From contig NZ_JAJGZV010000001.1 of NCBI RefSeq assembly GCF_020805785.1, forward strand, positions 434,001-498,000: a DNA stretch of 64,000 nucleotides, read 5' to 3'. Within the stretch, counting starts at the first letter, position 1. Every line of letters begins with the position of its first letter. The stretch comes from Flavobacterium chungbukense. Lineage in GTDB: Bacteria > Bacteroidota > Bacteroidia > Flavobacteriales > Flavobacteriaceae. Positions 17,580 through 26,100 of the stretch are shown piece by piece. The translations under genes and the position numbers were made by a program. The notes beneath the pieces were generated by a model. It did no database searches. It was given only the letters and a program-made list of their open reading frames with translations, and was not told the DNA's origin.

Positions 17580-18728
17580 TTATTTTTTATTAGTTACTTC
17601 GGCAACTTTAGTTGATTTTTCTGGCTGAATCGCTTGTCCATCCTGAAGTTTGTCAATACCGCTCATTACGATTTGATCCCCTGTTTTTACGCCGTCTTTA
17701 ATTAAATAGTTCGTCCCGCTTTTACCCACAACCGTAATAGGCATTTTAGTCACTTTGTTGTCTTTGCCTACAGTGAAAACAAATACTTTATCTTGCATTT
17801 CAATTGTAGCCGCTTGTGGAACTAAAATCGCATCATCATGGTTTAATCCTAAACGGATTCTTCCTGTGTTTCCAGAACGTAAAATTCCGTTTGCATTTGG
17901 AAAAGTTGCTCTAATTGTGATTGCTCCTGTAGTTTTATCAAACTGACCGTCAACCATATCGATTTTTCCTGTTTTTGGATAAGCGCTGTTATCAGCCAAA
18001 ATCAAAGTAACTGGAGGCAATTTTTTGATTTTATCTCCTAATGAACTTCCAGCGTATTGTTCTTTAAAATGGATGAAATCTGTTTCACCTAAAGAGAAAT
18101 AAGCAAATACTTCGTGAACATCTGATAAAGTGGTAAGCGCTTCAACATCAGAAGCAGAAACTAAACTTCCTTGTTTTTTAGGTAATCTTCCGATGTAACC
18201 ACTTACTGGAGCTGTAACATTGGTATATCCTAAATTAATTTTTGCAGAACCAACCATTGCTTTTGCTTGTTCGATATTCGCAGCAGCAATTTTTTGGGAA
18301 GCTTTAGCCGTTTTCAATTGGTAATCAGAAACTACTTTGTTTTGAACAAGAGGAGTCAGTTTATCAACTTCTAAATTAGCGTTAATCAAAGCCGCTTCTG
18401 CAGCGTGAAGACTTGCCAAAGCATTGTTTAACTGCTCACGGAAAGGACGCTCATTGATTTTGAATAAAGTTTGTCCTTTGCTTACATAAGCACCTTCGTC
18501 AACAAAAATTCTGTCAAGGTTACCGCTTACTTGTGGTCTAATTTCAACATCTACAGTTCCTTGTATAGCAGCTGGATATTCAGCATCAGTAGTTGTATTT
18601 GCACTTGTTATAGCCAACACAGGTAAAACCGGCGGCGGTGGAGCAGTTGGCGCCTGATTTTTGTCGCCACAGCTGCCTAATACTAAAGCCAGAATAAAAC
18701 TGGTTATAATTACATTTTTCATTTTCAT
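17580..18728 (-). CDS. RND efflux periplasmic adaptor lipoprotein
   Basis: This 382-residue membrane fusion protein carries a lipoprotein signal with the lipobox LVLGSC (Cys 20). It has the adaptor order hairpin, lipoyl and beta-barrel domains: lipoyl halves PQVSGNLDRIFVDEGAYVSKGQTLFKI and VTAPVSGYIGRLPKKQG. It links the AcrB-like pump to the outer-membrane factor. The ATG at 18728 is chosen because it starts the signal peptide (an ATG at 18722 is equally close). An in-frame ATG at 18797 would add 23 polar residues, although it sits about 20 bases after an operator site as in the tetR gene. First gene of the operon. Confidence 0.93.
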   Translation of the reverse strand: MKMKNVIITSFILALVLGSCGDKNQAPTAPPPPVLPVLAITSANTTTDAEYPAAIQGTVDVEIRPQVSGNLDRIFVDEGAYVSKGQTLFKINERPFREQLNNALASLHAAEAALINANLEVDKLTPLVQNKVVSDYQLKTAKASQKIAAANIEQAKAMVGSAKINLGYTNVTAPVSGYIGRLPKKQGSLVSASDVEALTTLSDVHEVFAYFSLGETDFIHFKEQYAGSSLGDKIKKLPPVTLILADNSAYPKTGKIDMVDGQFDKTTGAITIRATFPNANGILRSGNTGRIRLGLNHDDAILVPQAATIEMQDKVFVFTVGKDNKVTKMPITVVGKSGTNYLIKDGVKTGDQIVMSGIDKLQDGQAIQPEKSTKVAEVTNKK

Positions 18729-18814
18729 ATTGGTTTTAATTGGTTGAACATTCTCTCGGATTAAATTTTTTGGTATTCTGGAATTCTCGGGATTCATATT
18801 TAATTAAATTAAAT

Positions 18815-19031
18815 TATCTAACGTTGTTAAGTAAAAGTGCACAAACTTTCATACTTTTTGTCTTTTTCTATTTTATTCTAAATCACTATTAAAATATTTA
18901 ACGGTGTTAAGTAAGAGTCTAAAAAAAAAGGCTTTTATTACCTCGATTAAATTTTCTAACAGTGTTAAGTTAATGTTACAAAAAAAAGGATTTTATATTA
19001 TCCAATTAAATTATTTTACACTGTTAAGTAA
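18815..19031 (-). promoter_or_regulatory. Four operator-like palindromes upstream of the efflux operon
   Basis: Four copies of an 11-base dyad TAACAnTGTTA lie at 18819-18829, 18899-18909, 18957-18967 (perfect) and 19016-19026. Each is followed (minus strand) by an AATTTAAT-like extension and preceded by ACT. Spacings are 80, 58 and 59 bases. A fifth, perfect copy overlaps the tetR promoter, which points to the TetR protein as the binder. No clear TAnnTTTG element was found for the adaptor gene. Confidence 0.7.
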
Positions 19032-19046
19032 AAAATGAAAAAAATA

Positions 19047-19640
19047 TTATTGTATTGATTTGATGATACCGCCAATGGCATCTTTCAAAATTTGAGCATT
19101 TATTGTTTCTAAAATATCACTTTTATTAATGATGTTGATGGCGATTAAACCATGAATAACAGAAAAGAAAGTGAAGTACTTTTGCTTTATGATATCTTGA
19201 CTCGGATTGCTGTCTTTCATTACTTCAGCAATTACATGAGTGAATAATTTGTAAGGTCCCTCTTGAGCCGAACATCGCTGTGCACAACACGTCATTTGAA
19301 CACCAAACATCAACTGATACAATTCAGTATTAGTAAAAGCGAAGTCCCAATACGTCATCCACATGGCTTCCAATTGATCTTCGGGTTTTTCAAACTTGTC
19401 AATTGCAACTTGCAATTCTTTAGTCAATTTGACGAAACCTTTGTCAGTCAGTTCTTCTAATATTGCTTCCTTATTCGAAAAGTATTCATAAATAATAGGA
19501 GCCGTATATTCGATTCTGTCGGCAATTTTACGCATACTCAAACCATTCCAGCCTTCTTCTTTTACGATATCATAAGCAGCGCCAAGGATGTTGTTCCTTG
19601 TCTCTTCTTTTTGTCTTAAAATTCGATCTTTGCTAGCCAT
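19047..19640 (-). CDS. TetR-family repressor of the adjacent efflux operon
   Basis: This 197-residue protein has the TetR helix-turn-helix at about residues 12-60 (NILGAAYDIVKEEGWNGLSMRKIADRI and APIIYEYFSNKEAIL). Its C-terminal ligand domain carries a cysteine cluster at 118, 119 and 123. It lies directly upstream of the pump operon on the same strand. Matching palindromes sit over its own promoter and in the gap before the adaptor gene, so autorepression and repression of the pump are strongly suggested. The inducer is unknown. Confidence 0.92.
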   Translation of the reverse strand: MASKDRILRQKEETRNNILGAAYDIVKEEGWNGLSMRKIADRIEYTAPIIYEYFSNKEAILEELTDKGFVKLTKELQVAIDKFEKPEDQLEAMWMTYWDFAFTNTELYQLMFGVQMTCCAQRCSAQEGPYKLFTHVIAEVMKDSNPSQDIIKQKYFTFFSVIHGLIAINIINKSDILETINAQILKDAIGGIIKSIQ

Positions 19641-19662
19641 TTTATTCGAGTATTAAATTGTT

Positions 19663-19683
19663 TAACACTGTTAGGCAAATGTA
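19663..19683 (-). promoter_or_regulatory. tetR promoter overlapped by operator
   Basis: TACATTTG (19676-19683, minus strand) matches TAnnTTTG. Two bases downstream, covering the expected transcription start, is the perfect dyad TAACACTGTTA (19663-19673), the arrangement expected for autorepression. Confidence 0.7.
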
Positions 19684-19820
19684 TGACCGTTTTTCTAATT
19701 ATGAAATAAATTTATCATAATATTTTCTTATCGTGTCATAGATTGATTTAAAAAACTTTGTGAAACCTTTATTTTATTGAGCTTTTTGTTAGATGATTTT
19801 TTTTTAGGAGCACAAATTTT

Positions 19821-19928
19821 AGGTTTTTCAAAACGTTTCGTCCTGCTCTTCACTATATCTTTTGTAGTCTAGTTAAAGAAACTAGACCACAAAAGGATGC
19901 CGTTTCGATCAGGGCTAGGCGAGAACCT
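19821..19928. ncRNA. Candidate structured RNA or hairpin element
   Basis: Three nested stems can be drawn. The outer stem AGGTTTTT pairs with GAGAACCT (two G-U pairs), the middle stem is CCTG/CAGG, and the long inner stem is TTTTGTAGTCTAGTT with AACTAGACCACAAAA around a 3-4 base loop. It lies in a 730-base gene-free gap. No coding potential is seen; the strand is undetermined. It may be a Bacteroidota structured RNA such as Flavo-1 or simply a dispersed repeat; I cannot confirm either. Confidence 0.4.
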
Positions 19929-20033
19929 ATATTTTTTCATTAGAACTTTGTCAAAGTTTATCGCAGACAATTTTCTCTCAGCAAAATTCCAGAGGAACGA
20001 AATATTTATAGATCGTTGATACGCGATTCACAA

Positions 20034-20297
20034 AAAGCTCCAACGGAGCGACATATTAATTGGTATAATACCTAAATATGTCGGCTCTTTGGGTTTTCAT
20101 TGCAAATTACATTTTAAACTGGACTAAAGTCCAGCTCTACAATATAAATCATTCCTTCGGAATTTTACTTTGATTATTATAATTGAAATTCTTGTCTATT
20201 TGTGATAACGATATCTGAAAGGCAGTTTTTTCATCATTACAAAAAAGAGCCAAAGGCTCGGAAAATATTGTAGAGCTGGACTTCAGTCCAGTTTAAA
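20034..20297. repeat. MITE-like element with 33-base terminal inverted repeats, plus adjacent dyad
   Basis: The 33-base arms at 20113-20145 and 20265-20297 are reverse complements with one difference. Each arm contains its own small palindrome (ACTGGACT...AGTCCAG). The element is 185 bases long without an ORF. Next to it, GAGCGACATATT (about 20047) and AATATGTCGGCTC (about 20078) form another inverted repeat. Together with the structured element they fill the 19641-20371 gap. Confidence 0.8.
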
Positions 20298-20371
20298 AGG
20301 CATAAAAAGGAAAGATAAACGCAAAACCAAAAATAATTGCATGAAATTTTTTCGTAACATTACAATAAAAA

Positions 20372-20806
20372 ATGAAAACGCTAACCATCCTAAAAACCAC
20401 AATTACTGTTTTATTTTTCCAACATACTTTTTCTCAGGAAACAAAAAAAGAAACAGCTCCACCACAATACACAATTGAAAACTGTGTCAATCATTTTGAA
20501 ATTGAAAAAGCCACCAAAACCAAAGTCGGTTATCAATATTGGTTTGCAGATAAAGATTTTACTCAGGAAAATACTTTAAAAATGAGTATCGTCGAGCCAG
20601 GAAAATCGACACATGCGCCACACCACCACGTGGAAGAAGAATTTTTCTATATCCTGGAAGGCACAGCCGAATTCTATCTCGACGGAAACACCAAAACCGC
20701 TGGTCCAAACACCAGTTTTTACTGTCCGTCAAATATGGAGCACGGAATCAAAAATGTTGGAAATACCGATTTGAAATATTTGGTTATTAAAAAGGATTTG
20801 AGATAA
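20372..20806 (+). CDS. Secreted cupin-domain protein
   Basis: This 144-residue protein has a probable signal peptide (cleavage near residue 21-22, FSQE) and one cupin_2 barrel. Cupin motif 1 is visible as HHHVEEEFFYILEG (84-97) and motif 2 as the PSNMEHGIKNVG segment with H124. These give a metal-binding set of two or three histidines and a glutamate. Function could be enzymatic or ligand binding in the periplasm; it is not known. It stands alone beside repeat elements. Confidence 0.85.
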   Translation: MKTLTILKTTITVLFFQHTFSQETKKETAPPQYTIENCVNHFEIEKATKTKVGYQYWFADKDFTQENTLKMSIVEPGKSTHAPHHHVEEEFFYILEGTAEFYLDGNTKTAGPNTSFYCPSNMEHGIKNVGNTDLKYLVIKKDLR

Positions 20807-21120
20807 TTCTAAATGTAAAGTTCTTTTTCTAAGCTTTTCTCTTTGTATTTCATAAATGGTATTTTTTCGTTTTTTTGAAATTCTTTTTATTTCGTACTCA
20901 ACTATTAATGTAAATTATTCTTCTTGCTTTCATCCTATAAAATAGCGAACCAAATTGTCACCAATTTTATATAATTTCAGTTTGTTTTTTAATAAAAAAT
21001 TGATTTTCAATTAATTAACTTTTATTAAAGAAAGGTTTAACATCGTGTGTTTCAGCTGGCTGTTTGAAATAACTAATTTTAGGTAAATCAAAATTAATAA
21101 CATTTTAAATATTTGAAATT
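20807..21120. other. Gene-free AT-rich gap
   Basis: This 314-base gap between the cupin and PfpI genes holds no ORF, hairpin or recognisable repeat. It presumably contains the promoter of the PfpI gene, but no exact TAnnTTTG element was seen. Confidence 0.6.
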
Positions 21121-21669
21121 ATGAAAAAGAATATAGCCATATTAGCCACAAACGGTTTTGAAGAATCAGAATTATCATCACCTAAAGCCTATTTGGAAGA
21201 GCAAGGTTGGAATGCAGATATCGTCAGTTTGAAATCTGGAACTATCAAATCTTGGAAAGACGGTAATTGGAGCAACGAATACAATGTTGATGTCGTATTA
21301 GATCAGGCAAATGAAGCCGATTACGATGCTTTGGTTATTCCAGGAGGAGTTATAAACCCTGATTTATTGAGAAGAGAAGAAGCTGCAGTAAATTTTGTTC
21401 GTTCCTTTTTTGAAAGTAAAAAACCAGTAGCCGCTATTTGTCACGGACCTCAAATTCTGGTAGATGCCGATGTTTTAGAAGGTCGAAAAGTAACGTCGTT
21501 CTTCTCTATTAAAAACGATTTGAAAAATGCCGGAGCACAATGGGAAGACTCAGAAGTAGTCGTAGACAACGGATTAGTAACCAGCCGAAACCCGAATGAT
21601 TTGCCCGCTTTCAATAAAAAAATGGTGGAAGAAATTAAAGAAGGAATACATGAGCGCCAAAGAGTCTAA
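21121..21669 (+). CDS. PfpI/DJ-1 family class I glutamine amidotransferase-like protein
   Basis: This 182-residue protein has the PfpI/YhbO pattern. An acidic residue in FEESEL (13-18) and the nucleophile elbow AAICHGP with C107 and H108 make up the active site. DJ-1/PfpI proteins act as stress-linked proteases, glyoxalases or deglycases; which activity this one has is not shown. The length and the ATG at 21121 fit close family members. It is monocistronic. Confidence 0.92.
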   Translation: MKKNIAILATNGFEESELSSPKAYLEEQGWNADIVSLKSGTIKSWKDGNWSNEYNVDVVLDQANEADYDALVIPGGVINPDLLRREEAAVNFVRSFFESKKPVAAICHGPQILVDADVLEGRKVTSFFSIKNDLKNAGAQWEDSEVVVDNGLVTSRNPNDLPAFNKKMVEEIKEGIHERQRV

Positions 21670-21802
21670 TAAAGAAATTTCTATTTAGATTTGTCAAGTT
21701 ACAAAAATGCAAGATCGATTTTGGTCTTGCATTTTTTTTTATAAATATTGTGGTGCTTTGACTTCGATCATCTAAAATTTGTTTCGTCGTTTTGCTTCCA
21801 GT

Positions 21803-21907
21803 TTGTCATTTCGACCGAAGGGAGAAATCACACTCGTAAATCGACAAAGATTGGCGAAATACTTTGTAGAATTTCTGGTGTGATTTCTCCTTACGTCGAA
21901 ATGACAA
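21803..21907. repeat. Inverted-repeat element, family D copy 1
   Basis: Arms starting TTGTCATTTCGACC and ending CGTCGAAATGACAA (21803-21833 and 21878-21907) form a hairpin of about 105 bases with an internal GACAAAGATTGGCGA block. Related copies lie at 22301, 22487, 22641 (truncated), 26737 (half), 51688 and 61767 (collapsed). Confidence 0.85.
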
Positions 21908-21942
21908 TTTCAGAACTAACAAACATTATGAGATATATGTTT

Positions 21943-22260
21943 TTACTCAAAATGAAAATTAAGAAATTCAAAAGTTTCATTAAAACTTCTTATCAATTCA
22001 ATTTTCTTATCTCTTCGCCATTTTTTTAATTCTTTTTCTCGGGCGATTGCTTCCTGTATCCAAGTGAATTTTTCGTAATAAACTAAAAACTGAATATTAT
22101 ATTTTGCCGCAAAACTGTTTATATTCAAGTCTATGTTTTCTTTATGTTTTGCCAATCTTTGTTTTAAATTATTGGTTACACCAATGTAAAAAGATGTTCG
22201 ATGTTCATTTGTTATTATGTAGATGTAATAAGTATGAAAGCCAAGTTGCGGATTAAACAT
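21943..22260 (-). CDS. GIY-YIG domain protein (UPF0213-like)
   Basis: This 105-residue protein consists of a single GIY-YIG nuclease domain. The YYIYIITN (11-18) and FYIGVTNNLKQRLAKHK (24-40) motifs are clear, and a catalytic-type glutamate lies in AREKELKKWRR. Small stand-alone members are common in Bacteroidota; they may be nucleases, but their role is not established. It sits inside a cluster of inverted-repeat elements and has copies of family D on both sides. Confidence 0.88.
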   Translation of the reverse strand: MFNPQLGFHTYYIYIITNEHRTSFYIGVTNNLKQRLAKHKENIDLNINSFAAKYNIQFLVYYEKFTWIQEAIAREKELKKWRRDKKIELIRSFNETFEFLNFHFE

Positions 22261-22300
22261 TGTATTTTTTTGTACGAATATACATGTTTTTAGTTCTTAT

Positions 22301-22746
22301 TTGTCATTTCGAGGAACGAGAAATCACACGCGCATATCGACAAAGATTGGAGAAATATTTTAAGGAGTTTCTAGTGCGATTTACTTCGTCAATTCGCTAT
22401 CGCTCGTGTCTCCCTTCGGTCGAAATGACAAGATTGTGTCAATTCTTATAGTAGATCAATGCGTGCAGTATATCATTTCGTTTAGTTTGTCATTTCGATT
22501 GAAAGGAGAAATCACATGCGTATATCGACAAAGATTGTCGATATACTTTGTGGAGTTCCTAGTGTGATTTACTTCGTCAATTCGCTATCGCTCGTGTCTC
22601 CCTTCGGTCGAAATGACAAAACTCCATGAATTCGTCCTGTTTGTCATTTCGAGGAACGAGAAATCTCCACAAGTAGCTCAACAAAGATTGTCAACTTACT
22701 TTGCGGAGTTTCTCGCGAAGATTTGCTTCACCAGTTCGCTATCGCA
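22301..22746. repeat. Cluster of three family D inverted-repeat elements
   Basis: Copies at 22301-22430 and 22487-22619 are complete, with TTGTCATTTCG at the left end and CGAAATGACA at the right. Both have a longer middle reading TTCGCTATCGCTCGTGTCTC. The third copy (22641-22746) has a normal left arm and middle but stops at TTCGCTATCGC, where coding-like sequence begins. Together they fill the space between the GIY-YIG gene and the truncated ORF. Confidence 0.85.
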
Positions 22747-22979
22747 TTTTTGCTAAAATCCTTTCCAAAGAAGCCGAAACAAGGCTGATTAATTTTTTTA
22801 ACCATATTATAGATCCAGAAGATATGGCTAAAATCTTAAGACAAGTAAATTGCATTTTAGCTCTCGGCGTGATGCGACAACACGAAACCCTCCAAATAGG
22901 ACTAACCAATTTTGAAGACAATTATTATTGGCTCAATGAATTGGCGGAGATTTTGAATCCTTATTTGAGTGAGGAGTAG
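22701..22979 (+). pseudogene. 5'-truncated ORF fused to a repeat element
   Basis: An open frame runs to the stop at 22979, but its first about 15 codons lie inside a family D repeat, and no ATG occurs before residue 42. From about 22747 the sequence looks like real protein: helical, with FFNHIIDPEDMAKILRQVN and NYYWLNELAEILNPYL. The likely history is loss of the original 5' end by insertion of or recombination with the repeat. The family is not recognised. Translation from TTG at 22701 or ATG at 22824 cannot be excluded. Confidence 0.55.
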
Positions 22980-22993
22980 AGTTTATAAAATGG

Positions 22994-23027
22994 AAAAAAC
23001 CTCGATTTTATGATCGAGGTTTTTTTA
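22994..23027 (+). terminator. Intrinsic terminator after the truncated ORF
   Basis: A perfect stem AACCTCGA/TCGAGGTT (22998-23021) is followed by a T-run, about 18 bases after the stop at 22979. Confidence 0.75.
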
Positions 23028-23062
23028 TTTTAAGTTAGTTACTCTAAGTTTTGTATATGCCG

Positions 23063-23159
23063 TGCGAAGTCTCTCGACTTCGTACCCGTTCCAATGATAC
23101 ATTGCAAATCTAGATAGTAATGGAATATAGGGATATGTAGGAAGTCGGGAGACTTCGCA
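23063..23159. repeat. Inverted-repeat element beside the NACHT gene
   Basis: 19-base arms TGCGAAGTCTCTCGACTTC (23063-23081) and its complement with one G-T difference (23141-23159) flank about 59 bases without an ORF. It lies 27 bases beyond the stop codon of the NACHT gene. Confidence 0.8.
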
Positions 23160-23186
23160 CAGCGGGTGTTTCTTATAATAAGGAAA

Positions 23187-26100
23187 TTACTTTTTTAACC
23201 AATAAACTTCTTGAAATAAATTATTTATATCTTCATTGCCAGAAGTATAAAGTTTTTCAAATTCATCTTTGCTATTTAAATCTCCTCCTGCAATTTTATT
23301 TATTAGAGTGGCTATTTTCAAAGGTAAAAAATCTACATTTTTTGTTAATTTAATAATTTCATTGACTTCATTCTTGAATGGATTTTCTTCAGGAATGTAC
23401 AAAATAGCCCAAGTGTCAATTAATAGAATTGATGAAGCTAAATATAAAGTATTACTAGTTGGAAAGGGAGCTTTTAAAGCTATTATTAAATTCAACATAT
23501 GTCTTTCACTAAAAAATGATTTATTACTTAAATTAGAAAAATATCCAACTCTAATTGCTTCATTCCATAACGGTTTGCTTTTTAATTCAAATACATTCAT
23601 AAAGATTTCAACGACAGAAGAATTGAGTCTTGGAGTGTCTTGCAGTATTTGCGAAAAATCTCCACCATTTTTTAATTGATTAAAATATTCTGGAGGTATA
23701 CCCATATTTGAACTTTTATTTTCTTTTTTTGTAATCTTTTTTAAAGAATCGGGAGCTGCTAAACTTATATTTCCGCGAATAATTTCAAATAGACTATCCA
23801 TATCTTGTCCTTTTGTGTTTTTAAAGATGTTTGTATCTATAAGTAATTTTTTTATTGTACTGTCTAGTATGTTGTTTTTAATATTGCGATTTATTACAGA
23901 GTTTTTTCCTCTAATTTCTTCGATATCTTTTCTTCCACTTATTAATAAAAGATTCATTATTATTTCTTTAAAAGGACCTGAATTAGATCCTGTTCCTAAT
24001 GCCGTCATTAAAACTTTATAGACACTTTCCAATCCAAAATCTTCATTATACTTTGAATGAATAGATAAGATAATTGCCCCACATAAATTAAGATATGGAG
24101 ATGTTGTTACTGCAAATTGTTCAAATTTAACGACATTTTCCATGATTTTTTTTAGAGAAGATTCAAATGGCCTAAAATTGTCGTCTGTTCCAAAGAATAA
24201 ATGAAATAATCCAAATGAGTTTTCATTATAACTTTGAAGTTTGTTTTTTTGATTATTAATATGATTGGTTTGTATACCGCAAGCTTCAAACAAAAGAAAT
24301 AAATCTATTATTGCAGTTTCTTTAAACTGTACACAGAGTTTATCGTAAGCTAAATCAATATCTGTAAAATTATTATTATCTTTTGAGACCCAGTTTTTTA
24401 AAATACCCGTAAAAGGTCTAATTTCCTCTATAGTTTTAGATTTTAGAGCTGCTAAAATGACATATTCAATTATTTCATCCTTTCTTATTTCTGCAGCTAC
24501 TACACCATCTAATAAAATACCACCCAGAAGTATAGCAGTATTGTTTTTTCTTGTTGGAGCAAGATCTAAAATAGAGTTTATAATGAATTCTTGACTATCT
24601 TCAGATTTTAAACTTGCTATTAATAAGCGAGTAACTTCATACCACCGAGGATCTATAGAATATTTAATAATATCATCTTTAAGACTAACAATACCCATTT
24701 TTTCACTTCTTGCCATTAAATATGTAGCTGTTAAATATTCCTGAAATGTTAAGTGAACGAAACTATAGCTTTTATCTCCTACTTCCACAAGTAGACCTGC
24801 ACGATTTTTTATAAAATCAATATATTCATTTGCTAGATCAATTTCTTCATCATCTTCAAGACCTCTTTCAGTTTCTCTTATAAAAGTTGATAAAAATGTT
24901 AAAAGGTCACAATAAGGAACAACTGACCTTTGTGTTTTCCCTATACCAATACTTTGTTCTTGCATCCAATGTGCAATAGCTTCTAGTCTTCTCTTGTTTC
25001 TTATTTCAATTGAAGTTTTGTTTTTGGCAGTTTTAAATTTTGCTGTTTGCCATGTATTTAAAAGAGTTTCAGTGCATTTTTGATATAGTACAACTCGCTG
25101 ATCGGGCAAAACTGCATCAATCCGGTGAACTAACGTAATGATAGTTAAAAGTAGTGGATTTTCTGCTAATTCGCGTATTGCAGTAAGATTTTGATCTTTT
25201 AAAATGTTGATAAGGTCACCTATATTAGCATTTCTCTCTGATTTATTTTCTATTCTTACTTCGTACCAATCTGTTACAAATTGCTCCATTTGTTGTAGCG
25301 AAAGTTTTGCAACTTTAAAATGATTAAATTCCTTGCTATCAAATCGAAATGGATTATCATAACCTACAATTCTTGAAGTTAGAATTACAGTGTTTCCAGG
25401 ATAGGTAGTTATTAGTGATCTTACTCTATCTCTTACAATAGTTTTAAAATCAGAATCAGGGAGTTCATCAAGACCATCAAAAAGGAAAATTACTTTTCCG
25501 GATTCTAAATAATATTCAAGAAATGAAAAGTCAAAACTCTTCAAATTAAAAGTTGCTTGTACATATTCTTGTATATAATCAAGCATTGAAAGATTAATTC
25601 TAGATTTCAGTTCATCAGCATATTTTCTTAATATTATATGAATCGGAAGACGATCATTTCCTTCACACTTATATCGATTTTGAATTTTATCTGATATGCC
25701 ACTTAAAGTTAAAAATTTTAACAATGTTGATTTTCCAGAACCAGGATCTCCGAGTATAACTGTTTTAGAACCTTCAATTAGGGAAAATAAAGGATTTAGT
25801 GGGCTCGATTCATCAGCAGAATCAGGTTGTACATTTAAGGGGATATAAATGTCTTGCATAGGAATACCTTTGTCAGCTTCGGGCTTATACATTGACATGC
25901 CTATAAACTCTATACTGTTATGTAACTCGATTAAATTTTGAGTGTATCTGTTTTTTATATCAAAAATTTCTTTACGAATATTTTTTCCTTCTGGATATAA
26001 TTCAGGATAGTAAAATAGACCAATAGACGGTGTTTCTAAAAATAAGGCCAAGATTTTCTTATGTCCCCAATGTTCAAGTTCAAAATCTAGATTTAATGAA

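Noticed and set aside
21748..22029. Plus-strand 93-codon frame
   Set aside because: It runs across a family D inverted repeat and into the antisense of the GIY-YIG gene; no family-like sequence.
22260..22451. Plus-strand 63-codon frame
   Set aside because: It lies almost entirely within a family D repeat and reads as repeat translation.
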